A stretch of DNA of 7,477 bases from Bacteroidetes bacterium UBA6491. GTDB taxonomy: Bacteria; Bacteroidota; Bacteroidia; NS11-12g; UBA9320. Position 1 is the stretch's first letter. Every line of letters begins with the position of its first letter. The notes under the pieces are model-generated. The model worked only from the letters and a program-made list of their open reading frames with translations. It was not told the DNA's origin and made no database searches. The DNA lies in the NCBI GenBank assembly GCA_002436505.1, contig DJML01000081.1, positions 1 to 7,477 on the forward strand, written 5' to 3'. Both the position numbers and the translations under genes were made by a program. Below are positions 1 through 5,208 of the stretch, piece after piece.

Positions 1-132
1 GGTCGTTTTGCCTGCACCGTTCGGTCCAAGAAGACCATATATTGACCTGTCAGGGATATCGAATGATACGTTGTCCAGGGCGGTGTGACCGACAAATTTC
101 TTCGACACACCTTGTATTGATAGTTTTATCAT
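1..132 (-). CDS. ABC transporter ATP-binding protein, N-terminal fragment
   Basis: This gene is cut by the left window edge, and only its first 44 codons are visible. The ATG is at 132-130 and the frame stays open to base 1. The translation begins MIKLSIQGVSKKF and reaches the Walker A (P-loop) motif GPNGAGKTT at residues 36-44, which binds the ATP phosphates. The preceding region, ALDNVSFDIP followed by IYGLLGPNG, is the usual start of the ABC nucleotide-binding domain. The Q-loop, signature, Walker B and H-loop lie outside the window. It would be the cytoplasmic ATPase that powers a membrane permease, but neither substrate nor direction of transport can be told from this piece. The closest general match is the exporter-type ATPases that pair with ABC-2 permeases; that is a family impression only. 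It is transcribed away from the redox operon at 511. Identity as an ABC ATPase is near certain. Confidence 0.93.
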   Translation of the reverse strand, partial: MIKLSIQGVSKKFVGHTALDNVSFDIPDRSIYGLLGPNGAGKTT

Positions 133-140
133 GGATTGAG

Positions 141-148
141 CAAATATA
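141..148 (-). promoter_or_regulatory. Candidate -7 element for the ABC ATPase gene
   Basis: Read on the minus strand this is TATATTTG, a full match to the Bacteroidota -7 consensus TAnnTTTG. It ends 8 bases before the ATG at 132, so transcription from it would give a very short leader or none. I do not see a -33 TTG at the usual 17-23 bp spacing; the nearest lies about 26 bp away. The motif is short and could arise by chance in AT-rich DNA. Confidence 0.3.
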
Positions 149-383
149 TTTTGTGATATAGTACGATATCCTTTCAATCGACCAAACTACTAAATTTTCG
201 AACGGAATTGCCTTCTTTCATTAACCATGCTGTTCTCAGAGGGTGAATATTGATTGGGTAGTCTGTTCAAGCCACGGATGAATCATTGTCGACCCCGCAG
301 TACCGACTCGCTTAATTAATATAGCTTACGATCATTCGTATGTTAAAAATTGTGTTGAAACAGAATTGCGATTTATGTGTTAA

Positions 384-406
384 GTTGTCTGGTATTGAGA
401 GACAAC
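384..406 (+). repeat. Inverted repeat / hairpin, 7-bp stem, 9-nt loop
   Basis: GTTGTCT at 384-390 is the perfect reverse complement of AGACAAC at 400-406, with a 9-base loop between them. No T-run follows, so it does not look like an intrinsic terminator. Its right arm is shared with the next hairpin (403-419), so the two cannot form together. Confidence 0.5.
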
Positions 407-419
407 AACTTCATTGTTG
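403..419 (+). repeat. Inverted repeat / hairpin, 6-bp stem, 5-nt loop
   Basis: CAACAA at 403-408 is the perfect reverse complement of TTGTTG at 414-419. It overlaps the right arm of the 384-406 hairpin, which makes the two structures mutually exclusive in RNA. The stem is AT-rich and weak on its own. Confidence 0.4.
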
Positions 420-424
420 ACACT

Positions 425-438
425 TCCGGGAAGCCGGA
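425..438 (+). repeat. Inverted repeat / hairpin, 5-bp GC-rich stem, GAAG loop
   Basis: TCCGG at 425-429 pairs perfectly with CCGGA at 434-438 around a four-base GAAG loop. It is the third small hairpin in the 55 bases from 384 to 438. There is no U-tract after it, so a terminator role is not supported. Confidence 0.4.
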
Positions 439-486
439 TATTGAGTACGCATTATTATTCAGTTTTTAAGGAAGTTGAAGTAACCC

Positions 487-494
487 TATTTTTG
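487..494 (+). promoter_or_regulatory. Candidate -7 element for the reductase-ferredoxin operon
   Basis: TATTTTTG matches the Bacteroidota -7 consensus TAnnTTTG. A T-run at 463-467 sits 19 bp upstream and might stand in for the -33 TTTG box, but it lacks the G. The expected transcript start near 500 would leave a leader of about 10 bases before the GTG at 511. If this is the main promoter, the hairpins at 384-438 lie upstream of the transcript and would not act as RNA. Confidence 0.35.
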
Positions 495-510
495 CATAAA
501 TATTAATCGA

Positions 511-1518
511 GTGATAGAAACGGATATTTTGATTATTGGTGCAGGTCCCTGTGGTCTGTTTACTGTCTTTGAAGCTGGCCTTATTAAACTTAAATGTCAC
601 CTCATTGATTCCTTGCCTCAGCCTGGTGGTCAACTTACGGAGATCTATCCGAAGAAGCCTATTTATGACATTCCCGGATTTCCCTCAATACTTGCCGGAG
701 ACCTGGTAACCAATCTGATGGAACAGGCGGCACCTTTTCACCCTGGATTTACATTGGGAGAACGTGCAGAAACGATAGAGAAGTTACAGGATGGGAGGTT
801 TAAAGTCACCACAAACCGTGGAACTGAACATGCAGCACATGTGATTGCAATAGCCGGTGGTCTTGGTTGTTTTGAACCAAGAAAACCTGAACTGGAAAAT
901 CTTGAGAAATTCGAGGACTGTGGGGTGGATTATATTATCCGCGATCCTGAAAAATACAGGAACAAAAAGGTGGTGATAGCAGGGGGTGGCGATTCAGCGC
1001 TTGACTGGTCAATTTTTCTTGCAGACGTAGCTTCTGAGGTGACTCTTGTTCACCGCAGGCAGGCATTCAGAGGCGCACTCGACTCTGTGGACAAAGTTCA
1101 CAAACTCGCTGAAGAGGGAAAGATCAACCTAATGGTCAATGCTGAAGTATCCGGAATTGACGGAGACGATCAGATAAAAACGGCGAGTATCACGCCAAAG
1201 AACGACAGGTCTCAGATCGTTAAAGAGATTGATTACTTCATTCCTTTGTTCGGCCTTTCACCTAAACTTGGTCCGATCCGGGACTGGGGATTGAATCTCA
1301 ATAAAGAATCGATCACTGTAGACACTACAGATTACAGCACCAATGTACCGGGAATATATGCCATTGGGGATATAAACGACTATCCGGGCAAATTGAGACT
1401 GATACTTTGCGGATTCCATGAAGCCACATTAATGGTACAGTCAGCATATCACCGCATATATCCTGAAAAAAGACTGGTTTTGAAGTATACCACCGTAAGC
1501 GGAGTAAATGGATTCTGA
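511..1518 (+). CDS. Ferredoxin-NADP reductase, thioredoxin-reductase-like type
   Basis: This 335-residue cytoplasmic flavoprotein most likely passes electrons between NADPH and ferredoxin (EC 1.18.1.2). The FAD-binding Rossmann motif GAGPCG is at residues 10-15, PGGQL at 38-42, the NAD(P)H motif GGGDSALDW at 158-166 followed by VTLVHRR at 178-183, and the second FAD motif AIGDIN at 284-289. The thioredoxin-reductase active-site CxxC is absent: its place just before the second Rossmann fold reads GVDYIIRDPEKYRNK. That loss is the hallmark of the FNRs found in Chlorobi, Bacillus (YumC type) and Bacteroidota, and the C-terminal extension ending near YTTVSGVNGF also fits them. The start is GTG at 511: an in-frame stop at 481-483 leaves no ATG in between. 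The ferredoxin gene follows after 9 bp, so the two are almost surely co-transcribed. Cofactor preference for NADPH over NADH is inferred from the family and the HRR segment. Confidence 0.9.
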   Translation: MIETDILIIGAGPCGLFTVFEAGLIKLKCHLIDSLPQPGGQLTEIYPKKPIYDIPGFPSILAGDLVTNLMEQAAPFHPGFTLGERAETIEKLQDGRFKVTTNRGTEHAAHVIAIAGGLGCFEPRKPELENLEKFEDCGVDYIIRDPEKYRNKKVVIAGGGDSALDWSIFLADVASEVTLVHRRQAFRGALDSVDKVHKLAEEGKINLMVNAEVSGIDGDDQIKTASITPKNDRSQIVKEIDYFIPLFGLSPKLGPIRDWGLNLNKESITVDTTDYSTNVPGIYAIGDINDYPGKLRLILCGFHEATLMVQSAYHRIYPEKRLVLKYTTVSGVNGF

Positions 1519-1527
1519 TAAATTAAA

Positions 1528-1863
1528 ATGAAAGATACGATCACCATTTACGTTACCGACCTGAACGGTGCAGAGCATATCATTCATGCTCCTACAGACA
1601 TGAACCTTAATTTGATGGAAGCCATGCGCGTAAATGGCCTTTCTGTAAAAGCTACTTGCGGAGGGATGGCCTTATGTGCAACTTGCAATGTGGTCATTGA
1701 AAGCAGAGATTACCCTCTCCCTGAGATGAGTGAGGAAGAAGAAGCCATGCTGGATGAAGCTTTTGTTCTGGATATTGAAGGCAGCCGTCTTAGCTGTCAG
1801 ATCCCCATCAAACCGGAATTGGATGGATTGCGTGTAAAAATGGGTGAGTTAACAGCAGATTAG
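1528..1863 (+). CDS. [2Fe-2S] ferredoxin, adrenodoxin type
   Basis: This 111-residue soluble electron carrier has four cluster-ligand cysteines at residues 44, 50, 53 and 90. The spacing C-x5-C-x2-C-x36-C is that of adrenodoxin and putidaredoxin rather than plant-type ferredoxins. Around them are the usual TCGG/LCATC loop and the SCQIP segment. An acidic helix at residues 66-77 (EMSEEEEAMLDE) lies where adrenodoxin-type proteins dock with their reductase or acceptor. The ATG is 9 bp after the stop of the ferredoxin reductase gene, and the pair most likely forms an NADPH-reductase-ferredoxin chain. The terminal acceptor is unknown; cytochrome P450s, oxygenases and Fe-S assembly all use this class in other bacteria, and none is encoded here. 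The TAG stop (1861-1863) overlaps the stop of the convergent obgE gene by 4 bp. Length and motifs indicate a complete gene. Confidence 0.93.
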   Translation: MKDTITIYVTDLNGAEHIIHAPTDMNLNLMEAMRVNGLSVKATCGGMALCATCNVVIESRDYPLPEMSEEEEAMLDEAFVLDIEGSRLSCQIPIKPELDGLRVKMGELTAD

Positions 1864-2852
1864 CGGTTTAGTTTTTCCCAAAGCTTGTCTTTCAACTCCA
1901 TAATCCCCTCGCCAGAAACTGATGAAATAAAAACGACATCAACTTTAGCAGGAATTTGTTTGAGCATTTCAGTTTTAAGCTCTTCATCAAGCATGTCCAC
2001 CTTGCTTAAGGCCAACAGGCGATCTTTGAAAAGAAGTTCGGGGTTGTATTTTTCCAGTTCCGATAAGAGAATATTGTATTCTTTTACTACGTCTTCTGAA
2101 TCCACCGGTATAAGGAAAAGCAAAACAGAGTTTCGCTCGATGTGTCTTAAGAACCTGTGACCGAGGCCTTTACCTTCTGATGCGCCTTCTATTATCCCAG
2201 GTATGTCTGCCATTACAAATGATTTGTGATCACGGTAATCCACGATACCCAGGTTAGGTGTCAATGTAGTAAAGGGATAATCTGCGATCTTCGGTTTTGC
2301 AGCTGAAATAACAGAAAGCAATGTTGATTTACCGGCATTCGGAAATCCTACCAGGCCAACGTCTGCCAGAACCTTCAATTCCAGTATTTTCCATTCATCC
2401 AGGCCCGGTTCTCCAGTTTGGGCGAACCGAGGGGTTTGATTGGTTGGAGACTTATAATGCCAGTTTCCCTGTCCTCCTCTACCTCCCTTCACCAGGATCT
2501 GCTCTTCACCATCTTCTGTGATCTCAAATACTAACTCACCTGTTTCAGCATCCTTGGCCACTGTTCCTAAAGGGACCTCAACAATTTGGTTCTCACCTCT
2601 TTTTCCTGTTTTTCTGCTGGCAGCCCCATTTTCCCCGTTGCCACAAATAATATGTTTGCGATATTTCAAATGGAGCAAGGTCCATAATTGAGAATTGCCT
2701 CTTAGGATCACGGAGCCACCGTCACCACCGTCACCTCCATCCGGACCACCTTTACTTGTTTTTTTGTCCCTGTGCAAATGTGCACTTCCACTTCCACCGT
2801 TTCCTGAACGGCAATTGATCTTTACATAATCGATGAAGTTGGGATTGGACAC
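1860..2852 (-). CDS. obgE: GTPase Obg/CgtA, ribosome assembly
   Basis: This 330-residue essential GTPase binds the 50S ribosomal subunit late in its assembly and links it to nucleotide state. The glycine-rich Obg fold covers residues 1-160, including NFIDYVKI at 5-12, the GGPDGGDGGDGG run at 35-46 and GGRGGQGNWHYKS at 123-135. The G domain follows: G1 GFPNAGKST at 169-177, switch threonines at 195-196, G3 DIPG at 216-219, G4 SKVD at 283-286 in place of the canonical NKxD, and G5 near SSVSG at 310-314. The C-terminal OCT domain of some Obg proteins is missing, as is usual in Bacteroidota. The start is GTG at 2852-2850; the frame is closed by a stop just upstream, and MSNPNFIDYVK fits the family N-terminus. 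It lies 9 bp downstream of adk in one operon and has no Shine-Dalgarno sequence. Its TAA overlaps the ferredoxin stop. Confidence 0.97.
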   Translation of the reverse strand: MSNPNFIDYVKINCRSGNGGSGSAHLHRDKKTSKGGPDGGDGGDGGSVILRGNSQLWTLLHLKYRKHIICGNGENGAASRKTGKRGENQIVEVPLGTVAKDAETGELVFEITEDGEEQILVKGGRGGQGNWHYKSPTNQTPRFAQTGEPGLDEWKILELKVLADVGLVGFPNAGKSTLLSVISAAKPKIADYPFTTLTPNLGIVDYRDHKSFVMADIPGIIEGASEGKGLGHRFLRHIERNSVLLFLIPVDSEDVVKEYNILLSELEKYNPELLFKDRLLALSKVDMLDEELKTEMLKQIPAKVDVVFISSVSGEGIMELKDKLWEKLNR

Positions 2853-2861
2853 TATGTTCTG

Positions 2862-3434
2862 TTAAAGGGTTTCTATGGCAGATGTTAAGCGATTGAATAT
2901 ATCCTGTACGGATCCCATGCCGGCAACTCTGACCAGTTTATCCTGATTCTGATAAAAAGATAACAGCGGCTCTGTTTCATTCTGATAGACTTTGAATCTG
3001 TTCCGTATGGTTTCCTCGTCCTGGTCATCTTTTCTCCCGGATCGCTTTCCTCTGTCTAAAAGTCTTCTGACCAATTCATCTTCTTCTACCTGTAATGCCA
3101 GCACGATATCAATGGAAAGATCAAGTTCCGCTAAGATCTTATCTAGGGCATCACCCTGAGCTATTGTTCTGGGAAACCCATCAAAAATGAATCCACTTTC
3201 GTTAGAGTTCTCAATAATGAAGTTCTTAACCATTCCAATGGTCACTTCGTCAGGAACTAATTCACCTTTGTCAATGTAGTTCTTAGCCAGAACACCAAGT
3301 GGGGTCTCTTGCTTGATATTCATTCGAAAGACATCCCCTGTTGATAGATGTGTGAGGTTGAATTTGTTTATAAGCCCCTCGCTTTGAGTTCCTTTACCTG
3401 CTCCCGGAGGACCGAATATAATGATGTTCAACAT
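2862..3434 (-). CDS. adk: Adenylate kinase, short-LID form
   Basis: This 190-residue cytoplasmic enzyme catalyses ATP + AMP = 2 ADP (EC 2.7.4.3) and keeps the adenylate pool in balance. The P-loop GPPGAGKGT is at residues 8-16, the AMP-site STGD at 31-34, the DGFPRT motif at 85-90, and the LID region with R-x-D-D and ETIRNR at about 128-146. The protein has no cysteine at all, so the LID cannot hold the zinc found in some long bacterial forms, and the length fits the short-LID class rather than the roughly 214-residue class. The ATG at 3434-3432 gives the expected start MLNIIIFGPPGAGKGT. A perfect -7 element lies about 25 bp upstream (3459-3466). obgE follows after 9 bp, so the two are co-transcribed. 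In many Bacteroidota I would expect hpt upstream of adk; here a flippase gene is there instead. Confidence 0.97.
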   Translation of the reverse strand: MLNIIIFGPPGAGKGTQSEGLINKFNLTHLSTGDVFRMNIKQETPLGVLAKNYIDKGELVPDEVTIGMVKNFIIENSNESGFIFDGFPRTIAQGDALDKILAELDLSIDIVLALQVEEDELVRRLLDRGKRSGRKDDQDEETIRNRFKVYQNETEPLLSFYQNQDKLVRVAGMGSVQDIFNRLTSAIETL

Positions 3435-3458
3435 TTGCTAATTGTTTGTTATCGTGTG

Positions 3459-3466
3459 CAAACTTA
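3459..3466 (-). promoter_or_regulatory. Candidate -7 element for the adk-obgE operon
   Basis: On the minus strand this reads TAAGTTTG, a full match to TAnnTTTG. It ends 24 bases before the adk ATG, so the transcript would begin roughly 19-20 bases upstream of the start codon. No clear TTG sits 17-23 bp further upstream. The position, in a 131-bp gap directly before adk, makes it the best supported of the candidate promoters here. Confidence 0.42.
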
Positions 3467-3471
3467 TGCGC

Positions 3472-3534
3472 ATTTAACAATAATCGCCTATATCATTCGC
3501 CTGAAATTAACCCAGATCAAGGAATTTGTTAAAT
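3472..3534. repeat. Separated 9-bp inverted repeat upstream of adk
   Basis: ATTTAACAA at 3472-3480 and its exact reverse complement TTGTTAAAT at 3526-3534 are 45 bp apart. The adk-proximal copy abuts the region just upstream of the candidate -7 element, and the distal copy lies near the flippase stop codon. Between them TCGCCT occurs twice (3484-3489 and 3497-3502), and the 8-bp palindrome ATGCGCAT overlaps at 3466-3473. They could be protein-binding half-sites or chance AT-rich repeats; no T-run makes this look like a terminator. Confidence 0.35.
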
Positions 3535-3565
3535 AACTATTGAAAAGTGAACGATCATGTGTCCT

Positions 3566-5041
3566 CTAATCACGCTTTTTAAGTCCTGTTCGGATCAGTG
3601 CCTGATCAAGTAGGTCGTTAATGTCAGTGGAGATTTTGAAATATAAAATACCTGCGGAATACAATCCGAAGGCAAGCCCCCCTTTGATAATAATGGTGAG
3701 GTACGGGTTCCTCGTGTCAGGGATGAAATAAAGTATTCCGTACACAATAACGGCAAGAAGTATTGATGCAAAAAGCTTCCCTGAGAAAGGATGTATTTTA
3801 AATTTATACTGAACATACAATGTCCGAATCAGGTTAAGAATAAATAAGGAAAAGACGGTAGCCAGGGCCGCCCCCATTATGTTAAATCGAGGAATCAGTA
3901 AAAAGTTCAGGGCAATGTTTCCTGCTGCAACAAATAAAATGATGTAAAGGGTGATGCGAAAATATTTGGAGTTTGAAATGATCTGGGCATTTACACTGGT
4001 AACCATGTCGATTAATCTTCCCAGACACAATACCAGTGCCACGATCTTTGCGTCCTGGTACAGTTCCCCGTTAGGCATTATTTTAAAGAAGGGATTGATG
4101 ACTTCGTTTATGATCAGCATGAACAGCAAGCCCAGGATTGCGAGGTTTAATGCACTTTTTTTATAGATTTCATCTACTTCACCCATCGAATTATTCTGAA
4201 GTTTTTCTGCGATCAATGGTGCCGCAATGCTGGCAATTGCAGTGACCGGAATGATCATGATGTCAGATATTGATATTGAAATGTTGTACACGCCATTTCT
4301 TTCAAAATTCAATAGCTCCGTTACCATGAATGAGTCCAGACGAAGGGACAATATACCTCCTAAATTCCCCAGAACGCTAAATGACATGTATGTAAGAAGT
4401 CGTTTTCGCCTTTCAGGGATTATAAATTTTCTGTCAATTCTGAAATGAAGCTGGCCTAGTGAACCCAAGTAAATCAGTAAACCTACAAATGATATAATGT
4501 AGATAACTACTAATAGGTAGAGCAGACTTTGAAAACTGATGAATTCACGAGCAAAAAGGATTGCGAGAATGGGTACGCCAATTTTGGTGAATAGATTGTT
4601 AAAGATGGCAGGTATTGCTATCCTCTTAAAATTATGGCTATAGAAACTAAGGAGTTTTACATAAAGAGCAAAAAAAACGACCGCACTGATGTAACCATAA
4701 TTGGCTTTAAATTCACTGGGCAAATGCGATGAGGCCAGCAAAGTGGAAACAAGGTAGATGATAAATCCCGTTGCCGGCAGAATCGCCAGAATCCCAAGGA
4801 AACCGTGGTGGCCACTTTTTTGATCTTTGAATTCTGGAAAGAACCTGATGGACAATGCCGTGCTCCCGAGTCCGGTGATCGTGGCAATCAGTAATGCAGT
4901 TCCTAAAATGAATCGAATCTGGCCAAATTCAGAAGGTGTTAGAACTGCAGGATAAATGATCAGCACGTTTGCCATGCCAATGACCACAGCGACATAGTTG
5001 ATAATACTGTTTTTGATCGATTGTCGTCGAATAACACCCAT
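3566..5041 (-). CDS. Oligosaccharide/polysaccharide flippase, MOP superfamily
   Basis: This 491-residue integral inner-membrane protein very likely moves lipid-linked glycans across the membrane, as Wzx-type transporters do. The sequence is a series of about 14 hydrophobic segments with short polar loops, at roughly residues 14-34, 42-65, 80-103, 115-136, 145-164, 170-194, 215-240, 258-278, 297-318, 330-350, 361-383, 387-410, 421-440 and 447-469. The N-terminus, VIRRQSIKNSIINYVAVVIG, is the usual amphipathic start plus first helix of this family, and the polar stretch at 280-295 is the expected mid-protein loop. The ATG at 5041-5039 is the natural start. The gene diverges from the glycosyltransferase at 5209 and lies near a YfhO-family gene, supporting a role in envelope glycan or glycolipid export. 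The specific substrate cannot be told. adk follows 131 bp downstream but seems to have its own promoter. I found no TAnnTTTG match upstream of this gene. Confidence 0.87.
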   Translation of the reverse strand: MGVIRRQSIKNSIINYVAVVIGMANVLIIYPAVLTPSEFGQIRFILGTALLIATITGLGSTALSIRFFPEFKDQKSGHHGFLGILAILPATGFIIYLVSTLLASSHLPSEFKANYGYISAVVFFALYVKLLSFYSHNFKRIAIPAIFNNLFTKIGVPILAILFAREFISFQSLLYLLVVIYIISFVGLLIYLGSLGQLHFRIDRKFIIPERRKRLLTYMSFSVLGNLGGILSLRLDSFMVTELLNFERNGVYNISISISDIMIIPVTAIASIAAPLIAEKLQNNSMGEVDEIYKKSALNLAILGLLFMLIINEVINPFFKIMPNGELYQDAKIVALVLCLGRLIDMVTSVNAQIISNSKYFRITLYIILFVAAGNIALNFLLIPRFNIMGAALATVFSLFILNLIRTLYVQYKFKIHPFSGKLFASILLAVIVYGILYFIPDTRNPYLTIIIKGGLAFGLYSAGILYFKISTDINDLLDQALIRTGLKKRD

Positions 5042-5133
5042 TCTACAAGGATTTGAAATTCCTTTTTAGGAAAGTAAGTTGCATTTATTTGATTGTCAGG
5101 TTATGAACAATATCTAACCACTACAATATTACA

Positions 5134-5141
5134 TATATTTG
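5134..5141 (+). promoter_or_regulatory. Candidate -7 element for the glycosyltransferase gene
   Basis: TATATTTG fully matches the Bacteroidota TAnnTTTG element and lies 67 bp upstream of the ATG at 5209. The expected transcript start is near 5146, leaving a leader of about 60 bases that would include an 18-codon ORF (5150-5206) and a perfect palindrome (5175-5188). No -33 TTG is seen at the right distance, so this is only a candidate. Confidence 0.35.
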
Positions 5142-5174
5142 GGTCCATTATGAAGATGTATTTGGCAACCGGAA

Positions 5175-5188
5175 AGGGAATATTCCCT
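5175..5188. repeat. Perfect 14-bp palindrome before the glycosyltransferase gene
   Basis: AGGGAATATTCCCT is its own reverse complement over all 14 bases and ends 20 bp before the glycosyltransferase ATG. It lies downstream of the candidate -7 element, a position suited to a repressor operator, or a tight hairpin in the leader RNA. No regulator gene is adjacent, so its function is open. Confidence 0.45.
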
Positions 5189-5208
5189 GTAAAAAACAAT
5201 GGTTAGCA

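Larger units (their letters stand above)
133..510. other. 378-bp divergent intergenic region
   Basis: This non-coding stretch separates the leftward ABC ATPase from the rightward ferredoxin reductase. It holds a candidate leftward -7 element at 141-148, a candidate rightward -7 element at 487-494, three short hairpin-forming repeats between 384 and 438, and an isolated 26-codon ORF at 340-420. I saw no tRNA-like cloverleaf, no recognisable riboswitch core and no remnant of a protein family on either strand. The part from about 180 to 335 contains nothing I can name. Confidence 0.7.

Noticed and set aside
283..286. Not a sequence position but a protein one: ObgE G4 motif SKVD instead of NKxD (residues 283-286 of the obgE product)
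   Set aside because: Serine at the first position is usual in Bacteroidota Obg proteins as I know them, so it is not an anomaly.
417..422. TTGACA, a perfect sigma-70 -35 hexamer of the E. coli type
   Set aside because: No matching -10 hexamer lies 16-18 bp downstream, and Bacteroidota use the TTG/TAnnTTTG promoter instead.
133..510. Possible tRNA, riboswitch or decayed gene in the longest intergenic region
   Set aside because: No acceptor/T-loop pattern, no conserved aptamer core, and six-frame reading gives only very short peptides without family resemblance.
1885..2160. 91-codon plus-strand ORF opposite the end of obgE
   Set aside because: It is antisense to the well-conserved G domain of ObgE and is rich in Ser/Leu/Thr from reverse-reading; it shows no protein motif of its own.
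2321..2521. 66-codon plus-strand ORF opposite obgE
   Set aside because: Fully inside obgE on the other strand, with no recognisable domain; a shadow of the real gene.
3348..3536. 62-codon plus-strand ORF spanning the adk 5' end and upstream gap
   Set aside because: Nearly half lies antisense to the adk P-loop region, the rest runs through the adk promoter, and the translation resembles no family.
3595..3816. 73-codon minus-strand ORF inside the flippase gene in another frame
   Set aside because: It lies wholly within a convincing 14-helix membrane protein on the same strand and has no independent start context or motif.
4657..4887. 76-codon minus-strand ORF overlapping the flippase in another frame
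   Set aside because: Out-of-frame reading of the flippase; I checked for a frameshift but the main frame is intact and continuous across the whole family length.
5059..5072. TTCCT/AGGAA hairpin with a TTTT loop in the flippase leader
   Set aside because: Only a 5-bp AT-rich stem with no further support; too weak to list as a regulatory element.
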